Below are positions 45,843 through 54,570 of a stretch of 64,000 nucleotides of DNA, in pieces. The position numbers and the translations under genes were made by a program. The notes beneath the pieces were generated by a model that was not told the origin of the DNA, did not search any database, and saw nothing but the letters and a program-made list of their open reading frames with translations. The DNA comes from Verrucomicrobiales bacterium. GTDB taxonomy: Bacteria; Verrucomicrobiota; Verrucomicrobiia; Verrucomicrobiales; DEV007. Positions within the stretch are counted from its first letter, which is position 1; each line of letters starts with the position of its first letter. The stretch covers positions 1 through 64,000 of the forward strand of contig JARGNI010000016.1 in assembly GCA_029213195.1 (NCBI GenBank), given 5' to 3'.

Positions 45843-47276
45843 TCACCGATAGTCTTCCCCATTGAGGCTCCGCGTCACCTCGCGAAGCCAGTCTTCCAAT
45901 TCCAGTCTCATCGCGGCCACGCGAGCGGGGAAAGCTTTGGCGAGATCGTGCTTTTCCGCGGGATCCGCGTTGAGGTCGTAGAGTTCCCAACTCACTCTTC
46001 CAACCACCTGCATTTCTCTTCGGTGCAATTTCCACGTTCCGGAAATCCAAGCCGAATGGCCGGGGAAGGCATCGAGCGGCCTCTCTTTTCGCGGCAGTCG
46101 CTCGACCCGCTTCGTCACCCGGTCGACTTTGCTGTCACTCCAATCCTGATTGGTCGGAAGTAGTCTGCTGATGATCTTTCCAGGCTCGTCAAACTTTCCG
46201 GGAACATGGGCGTTCCAGAAACCGATCGAAGTCGGCCGTTCCTGCATCTTTCTGTCCATGGCAGGAATGAGGCTAATCCCATCGAGAGGGGGCAACCCTT
46301 CCAGCGAAACGCCAGCCGCTTCGAGCACCGTTGGGAAAATATCCACCGTGCTGGCCCGTACCTGGGACGAAAATGGGACCGGAATACGTCTCGGCCACTC
46401 GATGAATGCAGGAACCCGAATTCCACCCTCGTAGACACTATGCTTTCCTCCACGATAGCCTCCCGTGCTCCCTACCTTTCGAAGTGCACCGTTGTCGCTC
46501 GTGAACCAGAGAAGCGTGTTTTCCCGCAGCCCAAGATCGGAAATCCCCTCGCGAAGCTGACCAAACGCTCGATCGATCCCCGTCACCTCTCCGAGAAAAT
46601 CTCTTACATTGCGGGGTTGATCCTGGTAGAGCGCTGCATCTTCCTCGCTTGCTCGATGAGGATAGTGAGGTGAACCAAACCACACCACTGCGAGAAAGGG
46701 AGCCTCTCCCCTGGAGGCTTCCCGAATCCATTCGAGGGCCGACTCCACTGCGACCTGGCTTCCCTCACCAATCAGTTTTATGTCCATCCCTTCGTCACTG
46801 AGCGTCGGGTTGTTGTCATAGAAATTTTTCGCACTGACCCAGCGATCGAATCCGTTCTTTCCCGGACTCACCGGGCTGTCGACCCGGACCGACCCCAGGT
46901 GCCACTTCCCGAAATGTCCTGTCATGTATCCCTCCTCACGAAGGACCTCCGCGAGGGTCAGTTCCTGAGGCCGAATCGCATGCCCCCAACTGAAGACTCC
47001 CATCCGATTCGGATGACGACCTGTAAGAACGCTGGCCCGAGTCGGCGAGCAGGAGGGAGCCGCCGCGTAGAAGGAATCGAGCCGAAGCCCGGCAGCAGCC
47101 GCGGCATCGAGGTTGGGAGTCTGGAGTAAGGGATGTCCGTTGTATCCAATGTCCCCCCAACCCTGGTCGTCCGACATCACGAGAATCACGTTCGGACGAG
47201 CCGGGGTATCGGCGGCTGCAAGGAAAAGTCCCGGGAAGAACCCAAGACACAAACAGAGGGAAAGCGGCGTTCTCAC
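45843..47276 (-). CDS. Secreted sulfatase
   Basis: Sulfatase-family enzyme of about 477 residues that hydrolyses sulfate esters, probably on polysaccharides. The N-terminal metal-binding motif is NVILVMSDDQGWGDIGYNGHP. The catalytic signature is C-S-P-T-R-A-S-V-L-T-G-R, in which Cys must be converted to formylglycine by a separate maturase not in this window. FTSDNGALRKVG supplies later metal ligands. A signal-like hydrophobic stretch (LSLCLCLGFFPGLFLAAA) starts right after GTG 47276, which I take as the start. The frame stays open to a TTG further upstream, so the N-terminus is uncertain. It lies inside the segment bounded by tRNA-Asp repeats and is flanked by imperfect repeats. Confidence 0.87.
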   Translation of the reverse strand: MRTPLSLCLCLGFFPGLFLAAADTPARPNVILVMSDDQGWGDIGYNGHPLLQTPNLDAAAAAGLRLDSFYAAAPSCSPTRASVLTGRHPNRMGVFSWGHAIRPQELTLAEVLREEGYMTGHFGKWHLGSVRVDSPVSPGKNGFDRWVSAKNFYDNNPTLSDEGMDIKLIGEGSQVAVESALEWIREASRGEAPFLAVVWFGSPHYPHRASEEDAALYQDQPRNVRDFLGEVTGIDRAFGQLREGISDLGLRENTLLWFTSDNGALRKVGSTGGYRGGKHSVYEGGIRVPAFIEWPRRIPVPFSSQVRASTVDIFPTVLEAAGVSLEGLPPLDGISLIPAMDRKMQERPTSIGFWNAHVPGKFDEPGKIISRLLPTNQDWSDSKVDRVTKRVERLPRKERPLDAFPGHSAWISGTWKLHRREMQVVGRVSWELYDLNADPAEKHDLAKAFPARVAAMRLELEDWLREVTRSLNGEDYR

Positions 47277-47823
47277 GCGAAATTTCGAAGAATTGAGAAG
47301 AATGGGAATGAGTGAACTGAAGCCGAAATTATGATGCCTTCCACGATTGAGATCAAGCGCACAGGAGGGATCGCGAGAAATGAGTGAGAGGCGCAAAATG
47401 CTGCATGAGAAGCTGTGATCCGATCATCCGCACTACTCCAAACGCTCCCTCCTTCTTCGAGCCGAGCGGTTGTGAGACAGGCAGCCCCAATGGGGTGGCG
47501 GCGCAGTCGGAATCAATTCAGCCAGAGGAGTTCGGAAATTCGAAGAGATGCCTACACCTTTGTCTCGAAGCTGGCGCCATTGATTCTCTCTGAACCCCTG
47601 GGGCTCCGCCAAAGCTTGAGGATCTTTGTATTCTTGATTGCACTCAGCGATCACTCGCGGCGGTTGTTCTCGAAGTTGTTGAAGCTGCAGGCTCACCCCT
47701 AATCGATTTCATCTTCACATGAGCCAGGACTGAAATCCCAGGATGTTCTCCTTTTTGGAATTCGGTCCATGGGGAAACTAAAAATTCAGAGCGAAAAGTT
47801 CCGCATTGATGGCATTCTTCGGG
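47277..47823. other. Non-coding gap between sulfatase and aguB
   Basis: About 550 bases with no convincing gene: the open frames are short and lack ribosome-binding sites or recognisable domains. It contains copy B of the imperfect repeat (47603-47656) and presumably the aguB promoter and the sulfatase promoter. Nothing else is visible. Confidence 0.6.
47603..47656 (+). repeat. Imperfect direct repeat, copy B
   Basis: Partner of 45656-45709, ungapped over 54 bases with 14 mismatches. Both copies continue into loosely similar sequence (GCGGT-GTT, then GTTGTTGA). It lies downstream of the sulfatase start, so the pair brackets that single gene. Confidence 0.5.
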
Positions 47824-48726
47824 ATGTCCAAAGTCTTTCACGTAGCCGCCGTCCAGATGCGGTGCTCGGCCGATCGCGAATCCAATTTGGAAAACGCGGA
47901 ACGTCTTGTCCGCGCAGCCGCAGCTGATGGCGCGCAGATCGTGTGCCTCCCCGAAATCTTCACCGGTCAATACTTCTGTCAGAGTGAATCCGTTGAGGGG
48001 TTTCGCCTCGCCGAAACGATTCCGGGTCCCTCGACGGAACGAATGCAGTCACTTGCGAGGGAACTGGAGACCGTGCTTGTCGTTCCACTGTTTGAGAAGC
48101 GGAGTGAAGGGGTCTATCACAACTCCGCCGCCATTATCGATGCTGATGGCTCGCTCCTGGGCGTTTACCGGAAAATGCATATACCCGACGATCCCGGCTA
48201 CTACGAGAAATACTACTTCACCCCGGGTGACCTCGGATTTCGCTCGTGGACGACCCACTTCGGCAGGATCGGGGTCTGCATATGCTGGGACCAATGGTTT
48301 CCCGAGGCGGCGCGTCTCACCGCGATGTCCGGGGCGCACGTTCTCTTTTATCCCACCGCGATTGGCTGGCATCCGGGAACGGATCCCGAACTCGCCCGAG
48401 CCCAGCACGAAGCCTGGCAGATCTCGATGCGAGCCCACTCGGTGGCGAATGGATGTTACGTCGTTGCGGCGAACCGGGGGGGACACGAGAAGCCGGCGGG
48501 CGGAAATGGGATCGATTTTTGGGGTCGAAGCTTCATCAGTGATCCTCATGGAAGACTGGCAGCGGAGATCGAAGGTGATAGGGAAGGCTACATCATTCAG
48601 CAGGTGGATCCGTCAGTCGTCGATCACCAGCGAGTCGAATGGCCCTTTTTTCGAGATCGCCGGATCGACGCCTACGAGGGCCTCACGAAGCGCTTTCTCG
48701 ATGCGGAAGATGCTCCTGGAGGATAG
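47824..48726 (+). CDS. aguB: N-carbamoylputrescine amidase
   Basis: Nitrilase-superfamily enzyme of 300 residues that converts N-carbamoylputrescine to putrescine, CO2 and ammonia. The catalytic triad is visible: Glu in CLPEIFTGQYFCQ, Lys in YRKMHIPDDPGYYEKYYFTPGD, and Cys in GVCICWDQWFPEAARL. The GYYEKYYFTPGD stretch is characteristic of AguB. ATG at 47824 is chosen; two earlier in-frame starts would add five or six residues. The gene precedes aguA by 18 bases, so both later steps from agmatine to putrescine are in one operon. Confidence 0.93.
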   Translation: MSKVFHVAAVQMRCSADRESNLENAERLVRAAAADGAQIVCLPEIFTGQYFCQSESVEGFRLAETIPGPSTERMQSLARELETVLVVPLFEKRSEGVYHNSAAIIDADGSLLGVYRKMHIPDDPGYYEKYYFTPGDLGFRSWTTHFGRIGVCICWDQWFPEAARLTAMSGAHVLFYPTAIGWHPGTDPELARAQHEAWQISMRAHSVANGCYVVAANRGGHEKPAGGNGIDFWGRSFISDPHGRLAAEIEGDREGYIIQQVDPSVVDHQRVEWPFFRDRRIDAYEGLTKRFLDAEDAPGG

Positions 48727-48744
48727 GGATGGACCGATTCAGCG

Positions 48745-49791
48745 ATGCTCATGCCCAACACTGGTGATTCGAGTTCCCGGGCCCTTCGCCGCATGCCGGC
48801 AGAATGGGAGCCGCAGGAAGCGATGTGGCTGAGTCTGCCTCATCGAAAGGGACTTTCTTATCCCGGTGCGCACTGGGATCGCGTCTATCCCGAGTATCTT
48901 GCCTTCCTGCATGCTCTGGCCGAGTCGGGGGCGGTCTATCTGAATGTTTCTTCTGAAGCGGAAGAGGAGAGAATCCGGCGGGACATCGCAGAGTCACTCC
49001 AGGATCAGGTTCGCTGCTTTCCGATTCCTACGGACGAACCCTGGTGCCGGGACCACGGGGCGACGTTCGTGTTGGAGGATGATAAGGAGATGCTCGCGAT
49101 CGACTGGGACTACAACGCATGGGGCGGGAAGTATGAGCCTTACGAGAAGGATGCGGCGGCGGCTCGCACGATGGCAGAGAGCAGGGGAATCCCCTGCGAA
49201 CGACCCGGGATTGTCCTGGAGGGGGGAGCGCTTGAAACCAATGGGTCAGGGCATCTCCTGACCACGGCGAGTTGTCTCCTTGATCCCAACCGAAATCTAG
49301 GTCGTTCCCGCGAAGAAATCGAGATCGTGCTGACACGCTGCCTGGGGGTTGACACAATTTCCTGGTTGGAAGGTTCGATTCCCGGAGACGATACCGAAGG
49401 TCATATCGATACACTCGCCAGATTCGTTTCGCCCGAAGTGATCGTCTCCGCTGTTTCCCCGCAGGAACTAGTTGGCGGGGAGTCGGTCCTCGACGGTGTC
49501 GAGATTCTTCCGCTACCGACTCCAGCTCCGCTTTCCTGGAAAGGGAATCCGCTCCCGGCCAGCTACGCCAATTTCGTGATCGCGAACCGGTCCGTTATTG
49601 TTCCCGCCTACGGCGGGGACTCCGACGACCGGGCTCGAGCAATGCTTCAGGAGCATTTCCCGGATCGCGAAGTCCGTCTGCTGTCTTCCCGGGAGCTGAT
49701 CTTCGGTCTGGGCAGTTTTCACTGCCTGACCCAGCAACTACCAGCCGAGCAGGTAGGCAAAGATGAGGGGCGCGACGATAGTGGCGTCTGA
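48745..49791 (+). CDS. aguA: Agmatine deiminase
   Basis: Enzyme of about 348 residues of the agmatine deiminase family, converting agmatine to N-carbamoylputrescine. Marks are MPAEWEPQEAMWLSLP, PWCRDHGATFVL, DWDYNAWGGKY, LEGGALETNGSGHLLTTASCLL, EGHIDTLARFV and the catalytic Cys region LGSFHCLTQQLP. The start could also be at 48793 (M-P-A-E-W). Past the usual family end the frame continues 15-17 residues and overlaps the convergent deoxyhypusine-synthase-like gene by 54 bases. It is cotranscribed with aguB. Confidence 0.93.
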   Translation: MLMPNTGDSSSRALRRMPAEWEPQEAMWLSLPHRKGLSYPGAHWDRVYPEYLAFLHALAESGAVYLNVSSEAEEERIRRDIAESLQDQVRCFPIPTDEPWCRDHGATFVLEDDKEMLAIDWDYNAWGGKYEPYEKDAAAARTMAESRGIPCERPGIVLEGGALETNGSGHLLTTASCLLDPNRNLGRSREEIEIVLTRCLGVDTISWLEGSIPGDDTEGHIDTLARFVSPEVIVSAVSPQELVGGESVLDGVEILPLPTPAPLSWKGNPLPASYANFVIANRSVIVPAYGGDSDDRARAMLQEHFPDREVRLLSSRELIFGLGSFHCLTQQLPAEQVGKDEGRDDSGV

Positions 49792-50712
49792 TTCGATCAC
49801 GAACTTGGGCGTCTCGACACCGAGCTTGCCCCACGTGATCTTTTCATTGGGAACTGCTCCGGAGTAGGAACCGTAGCTGGTCGTCGAGTCGCTGATCTGT
49901 GCGAAGTATCCCCAAAGCGGGACCTCGGTCATCTCGAGATCCTGGTGGAGCATGGGCACGACGCAGATGGGGAAATCTCCGGCGATACCGCCTCCGATCT
50001 GGAAAAAGCCAACTGACGATTTGGGGGCGGCTTCCCGATACCAGTCGGCCAGCGAGGTCATATACTCGATCCCGCTTCGGACAGTGTGAACATTCTTCAC
50101 TTTGCCTTCGAGGCAACGTGCGGCGTAGATATTCCCGAGGGTGCTGTCCTCCCATCCCGGGACAAAAATGGGCAGGTCCCGTTCCGCCGCTGCCAGCATC
50201 CAGCTGTTCGCGGGATCGATCTGGTAGTGGGCCTCCAGTTCTCCGGATTTCAGGGCGCGATAGAGGAACTCGTGGGGAAAGAAACGCGCACCGGTTTCAT
50301 CTGCCTTTCTCCATTCCTGCAGAACAGCCCGCTCCATGCGTCGCATCGCCTCTTCCTCCGGGATACAGGTGTCGGTGACCCGGTTGAGGTGACGGTCCAG
50401 CAGGGACTGCTCATCCTGTGGAGTGAGATCCCGGTACTGGGGGATTCTCTCGTAGTGATCGTGAGCGACGAGGTTGAAGAGATCCTCCTCGAGATTAGCC
50501 CCGGTGCAGCAGATCGCATGCACCTTTTCCTGCCGAATCATTTCGGCGAGAGATCGCCCCAGTTCGGCAGTACTCATCGCGCCCGCCAGGGTCATCAGCA
50601 TGCTGCCTCCGTCTTGAAGGTGGGTCTCGTAGCCGCGTGCCGCGTCGACCAGGGAGGCTGCGTTGAAATGGAGGAAGTGGTTCTCGAGAAAATCGCGAAT
50701 CGGAGAGCTCAT
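49738..50712 (-). CDS. Deoxyhypusine-synthase-like enzyme (probable homospermidine-type synthase)
   Basis: Protein of 324 residues of the deoxyhypusine synthase family. Family regions include GSMLMTLAGAMSTAELGRSLAEMIR, AICCTGANLEEDLFNLV, FVPGWEDSTLGN, FFQIGGGIAGDFPICVVPML and the active-site segment PNEKITWGKLG, whose second lysine corresponds to the catalytic Lys of eukaryotic DHS. Bacteria lack eIF5A, so the bacterial homologues are thought to act on free polyamines, for example making homospermidine from putrescine. Its neighbours here all make putrescine, which supports that reading. It begins 14 bases after speA on the same strand. Confidence 0.88.
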   Translation of the reverse strand: MSSPIRDFLENHFLHFNAASLVDAARGYETHLQDGGSMLMTLAGAMSTAELGRSLAEMIRQEKVHAICCTGANLEEDLFNLVAHDHYERIPQYRDLTPQDEQSLLDRHLNRVTDTCIPEEEAMRRMERAVLQEWRKADETGARFFPHEFLYRALKSGELEAHYQIDPANSWMLAAAERDLPIFVPGWEDSTLGNIYAARCLEGKVKNVHTVRSGIEYMTSLADWYREAAPKSSVGFFQIGGGIAGDFPICVVPMLHQDLEMTEVPLWGYFAQISDSTTSYGSYSGAVPNEKITWGKLGVETPKFVIESDATIVAPLIFAYLLGW

Positions 50713-50726
50713 GGGGCGTCGACGGT

Positions 50727-52655
50727 TCAGGACCAGTGGTCGAAATAGGTGGAATCGTTCATGGCGCGACGGTAGTTCTCGACGAATTGCTGCGCCACCG
50801 GATTCGAAATTTTTCCCTCCACGACTCTTTCCGCGATGAGAGTTTCCATCCGCTCGACAAGTCTCTCCGGATCATATTCGACAGACCGGAGAATGTCCTC
50901 GATTCGGTCGGCAAGAACCTTTCGGGATAGTGCCAGTTCTCCATCGACGAAATCGACGCTGACGGCGTGGGTATCTCCGAACAGATTGTGCATGTCGCTG
51001 AGGGTCTCCTGGTAGGCTCCGACCATGAAAACCCCGATAAGGTATTCTTCATCCGGGCGGATCTTGTGGACGGGTAGACGCTTTGCCTTTTCGTTTCCCA
51101 GTGAGAGATCGAGCTTTCCGTCACAGTCACAGGTCAAGTCCGCCACCACTGCGGTCCGGGTCGGTTCTTCGAGATGGCGATGCAGCGGCATGACCGGGAA
51201 CTGTTGGTGAATCGCCCAGTTGTCGGGCAGTGACTGGAAGACGCTGAAGTTCCCGTAGTAGATGTCCGCCATCTTGTCTTCGATTTCGCTCAGTTCGCCG
51301 GGAATGGATTCGAGAAGCAGCGATCGCTCTCGAATCCGAGTCACCAGATGCCAGAAGAGTTGATCGGCCACGGCACGCTCCCGGAGGCTCACCGCTCCGA
51401 GGGCGAAGGAACTGCGGATCTCCTCCCGCCGAAAGGTGGCCTCGTGGTAGAGAGGAAGCAGGGACTCGCCGTCCTCCATCGAATCGATCAAGTCATTCAG
51501 AGCGGAAATATTCTCATCCCAGCCTTCCTCGATTGCGACACGGGGGCGCTCGGGAAGCTCTGGGGTGTTCACGTCTAGAACGTCCAGTGCAAGGATCGAG
51601 TAGTGAGCTGCGATCGCTCGACCAGACTCGGTCATGAGGATGGGAGGATCGACTTCGGCCTCGTCGGTAACGCGTTTTACGATGTCGACGATCGCGTGGC
51701 AGTACTCGTCGATTTCGTAATTCCGTGAGTGAGACTCCGAACTCCGGGTCCCGTCATAGTCGACGGCAAGCCCGCCTCCGAGATTGAGAATTCCCATGGG
51801 AGCTCCTTCTGCGATGAGCCCCGTGTAAACGTGCACGGCTTCGGATACGGACTCTCGAATTGACTGGATATCCGGGAGCTGAGATCCCTGGTGAAAGTGG
51901 AGACATTTCAGGCAGTCGAGACGGCCGGACGCTCGGAGCGCCTCAACGGTCTCGAAAACCTGGGCGACATTGAGACCGAAGAGGCTCTGCTCTCCGCTCG
52001 ACTCTACCCAGTATCCCTTGCCAACGGTGGAGAGCCGCACTCGAATCCCGAACTCCGGATCGACCCCAAGTTTTTCGGATTCCTCCAGGATCAGGTTGAG
52101 CTCACGGGGCCTCTCGATGATCGGAACAATGCGATGCCCGGCGACCGCTGCCTGGAGCGCCAGGCGAATGAATGCTCGATCCTTGTATCCGTTGCAGATC
52201 AGGTAGGCCTCTGAATTGTTCAGATAGGGCAGTGCCGCGACGAGTTCCGCCTTGCTTCCCACTTCGAATCCATAGTGATACGGCCTCCCGAACGTCGCGA
52301 TATCCCGGATCACCTGGTGTTGCTGGTTCACCTTGACCGGAAACACTCCGCGATAGTGATTGCCGTAGTCGAGGTCTTCAATCGCCGATTGGAACGATTC
52401 GTTCAGGAGACGGATCCGTTGGCTCAGGATCTGCGGAAAGCGAAGCAGCACGGGTGGATTGATGCCCTCTCGGTGGGCCAGCTCGAGGACCTTGACGAGG
52501 CTTGCCTCTACCTCAGTGCCATCGTCGTTCCAGTATACGGAAACTTCCCCCTGCTCATTGATCCGAAACAGCCCTTTTCCCCACCGATCAATCCCATAGA
52601 CCCGATTTGCGTCTTTCAGGCTCCAGTTTGAGGAGAGGGAGTGAGGGGGCTTCAT
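50727..52655 (-). CDS. speA: Biosynthetic arginine decarboxylase
   Basis: PLP enzyme of 642 residues, typical SpeA length, converting arginine to agmatine. Recognisable are the N-terminal ANRVYGIDRWGKGLFRINEQG, the PLP-lysine region GVFPVKVNQQHQVI, EVGSKAELVAAL, CNGYKDRAFI, HFHQGSQLPDIQSI, NLGGGLAVDYDGT and the C-terminal ADLTCDCDGKLDLS and GAYQETLSDMHNLFGD. The start at M-K-P-P is preferred over an in-frame M twelve residues earlier. It forms an operon with the DHS-like gene and supplies agmatine to AguA and AguB encoded convergently next door. Confidence 0.96.
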   Translation of the reverse strand: MKPPHSLSSNWSLKDANRVYGIDRWGKGLFRINEQGEVSVYWNDDGTEVEASLVKVLELAHREGINPPVLLRFPQILSQRIRLLNESFQSAIEDLDYGNHYRGVFPVKVNQQHQVIRDIATFGRPYHYGFEVGSKAELVAALPYLNNSEAYLICNGYKDRAFIRLALQAAVAGHRIVPIIERPRELNLILEESEKLGVDPEFGIRVRLSTVGKGYWVESSGEQSLFGLNVAQVFETVEALRASGRLDCLKCLHFHQGSQLPDIQSIRESVSEAVHVYTGLIAEGAPMGILNLGGGLAVDYDGTRSSESHSRNYEIDEYCHAIVDIVKRVTDEAEVDPPILMTESGRAIAAHYSILALDVLDVNTPELPERPRVAIEEGWDENISALNDLIDSMEDGESLLPLYHEATFRREEIRSSFALGAVSLRERAVADQLFWHLVTRIRERSLLLESIPGELSEIEDKMADIYYGNFSVFQSLPDNWAIHQQFPVMPLHRHLEEPTRTAVVADLTCDCDGKLDLSLGNEKAKRLPVHKIRPDEEYLIGVFMVGAYQETLSDMHNLFGDTHAVSVDFVDGELALSRKVLADRIEDILRSVEYDPERLVERMETLIAERVVEGKISNPVAQQFVENYRRAMNDSTYFDHWS

Positions 52656-53286
52656 TGACGTAGAAATGATGCTTCGCTGTTTTTCTGGCATCGCTTCTTT
52701 GCACTCTGAAAATAAAGAATACCAGTAAAAATGGCACCCGGATCAAACTTCCGATGACTGACTTCCAGGGATTTGCTTTTTGATGTTGGATTCGCTCCAC
52801 CCTATTGTTGCCTTCGGCAGTCTATCTGCACTTCGCCACGGTTCGACTCGGGAGCTCCGTCAATGCCTGATTGGGCTGCGGAAATCTGGTCTATCTTGAA
52901 TGATAGCGGGGGGGCACTCGATCCGGGGGCGCAAGGCGCGAGATTGGAACGAATAGCAATTTCGTTAAAACTGTCGGATTCTCACAGTGATCCGCTACCG
53001 GGATGACTTTCGGCATGCTGCTCCGGTCTTCCCTGGAGTGAGGGTTCCGAAGCTGTCGAGTTACAATCCTCTCCTCGCTTCAGGTCCAGAGGCTGAAACT
53101 CTCCGGTCGACCCGGAGCCCTCGCTCGTGGTTATCAGATTCAACAGCGTCGCCATCTGCATAAGTCAAAAGCTTGCTCGTTTCTGGAAAACTGTACTCAC
53201 GGCAAGTGTACACAATCGAGTTCTATGCGGGCCTATGAGGCCCTGAAAAACGGGCAAAACGCCCATTTTAACGACATACCGCAACA
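52656..53286. other. Non-coding stretch between speA and the right repeat
   Basis: About 630 bases without a supportable gene. Two hairpins lie near its right end: 53229-53243 (GGGCCT/AGGCCC) and 53252-53264 (GGGC/GCCC), the latter followed by ATTTT on the plus strand. I looked for remnants of an integrase or insertion sequence and could not recognise one. The speA promoter must be in the left part. Confidence 0.55.
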
Positions 53287-53346
53287 CTGTCACGCCGGAG
53301 GTCGCGGGTTCGAGTCCCGTCCGCTCCGCCACTCCTTTCGAGTGGC
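53287..53346 (+). repeat. 60-bp direct repeat, right copy (partial tRNA-Asp)
   Basis: Exact copy of 45585-45644: the 3' 45 bases of tRNA-Asp starting in the anticodon loop, plus the following hairpin. There is no 5' half here, so it is not a functional tRNA. It marks the right border of the 7.7-kb segment containing the sulfatase and the polyamine genes. Confidence 0.85.
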
Positions 53347-53377
53347 AACTCTGGGATCCTCTCCATGAGATGGACGA

Positions 53378-54538
53378 TCATCCCGCCACGTCGATGCCCT
53401 TGGGGTCAGTCGGGTAGTTCCATTCATCGAACGCAAACTGCCATCGATCACGGATCGCAGATACTTGTTCCGAAGAGATCTGGTGAGTGTTTTTCTGGTA
53501 ATCTCGATGGGCTTCGAGGTAGGAATGAACTCTTTCGAGCGCGGTTTCCTGTCCCGGCAGATTGAACTGCTGGTAGGCCCGTCCAATCTCCTCGAGGGGA
53601 TTGGAGGTGAGGTCTTCGAATCGAATCTCGACGAGATTTTCCGGAGGGATTGATTCGCGATCGGTGAGATAGGCTGACATGAGTTGCTCGTAGAACTCGA
53701 GGACGTGATCATCGATGTCGAAATCACGAAAGTCGTGCCAGGAAAAGGCGGGAAGGGCTCCGAGATACCGTCGCGCCGAGGAAGTGAAAACCTTGAAGGG
53801 ATTGCGAACGATGTGTATGAACTTCGCGTTGGGGAAATGCTGAAGCAGGAAGGGGATTCGACCCGTCGAGGCGGGATTCTTGAGCAGGAGTTGTTTTCCC
53901 TCGTGATAGTAGTCCAATTTCCGGAGGAGGAGCAGGTAGGCCAGGGTGAATTCCCCCATGGCTTCCTTTGACAGGCCGTCGAAAAAAACTGACTCCGCAA
54001 AATGACGTTTTGCTTCCCGGGGAAAATAGTAGGTCTTGAACTCCGAGATGGGGTTGAGGTTGGCCATGGCGAGGTCATCCTCCTGGGGCGTGTCGAGACC
54101 GATGGAGACATTGTCGAATCCCCTTGTCTTCGGCAGGCTTTGCTTCATGACAAAACGGCCGATTGCGACCTTCTTCCCCAGCATGTTCAGTGGCATGTTG
54201 GCCTGGTAGAAGCTGAGCCAGCCAAACTGGGGATCCTGGCTGAGGAGGTTGTGCAAGTGCGTGGTGCCGCTCCGCCAGTGTCCGAGAATGAAGACGGGAT
54301 CCTTGGCCAGGGTTCGTTCCTCAATTGCTTTCTTCCATCGCCATTCCTCGTAGTGGGTGAAGGGTCTTCGAGCCAGGATGCTGGCTCGGCAGGCCGCGCG
54401 CATCGACTTGGTCCTCTCGCTGAAAGGAGTGTTCTCCTCGCAATGGCGACGAAAAGTGTCGAGATCGCATCCGCCCAGAGGATGAAGAGTTGGTGCGGGT
54501 TGATCTGCGGCTTCGTGGAGCGTGGGGAGAGAAGGCAT
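53378..54538 (-). CDS. Sulfotransferase
   Basis: Cytoplasmic sulfotransferase-family protein of 386 residues (Sulfotransfer_3 type). The 5'-phosphosulfate-binding loop is FILGHWRSGTTHLHNLLSQDP and the 3'-phosphate-binding region is AKFIHIVRNPFKVFTSSARRYLG, so PAPS is the expected sulfate donor. The start at M-P-S-L-P-T is chosen because the upstream in-frame sequence overlaps the glycosyltransferase gene and is not protein-like. It follows that gene by 32 bases on the same strand, which suggests that the pair makes a sulfated glycolipid or glycan; this is inference. Confidence 0.88.
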   Translation of the reverse strand: MPSLPTLHEAADQPAPTLHPLGGCDLDTFRRHCEENTPFSERTKSMRAACRASILARRPFTHYEEWRWKKAIEERTLAKDPVFILGHWRSGTTHLHNLLSQDPQFGWLSFYQANMPLNMLGKKVAIGRFVMKQSLPKTRGFDNVSIGLDTPQEDDLAMANLNPISEFKTYYFPREAKRHFAESVFFDGLSKEAMGEFTLAYLLLLRKLDYYHEGKQLLLKNPASTGRIPFLLQHFPNAKFIHIVRNPFKVFTSSARRYLGALPAFSWHDFRDFDIDDHVLEFYEQLMSAYLTDRESIPPENLVEIRFEDLTSNPLEEIGRAYQQFNLPGQETALERVHSYLEAHRDYQKNTHQISSEQVSAIRDRWQFAFDEWNYPTDPKGIDVAG

Positions 54539-54570
54539 TCCTGGAGAGAAGGGGGGATGGCAGGTTCGAT

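Noticed and set aside
52656-53286. Integrase or insertion-sequence remnant near the right repeat
   Set aside because: I read all frames for recombinase-like motifs and found none that could be supported.
53287-53346. Second tRNA-Asp gene
   Set aside because: Only the part from the anticodon loop onward is present; acceptor 5' strand and D arm are missing.
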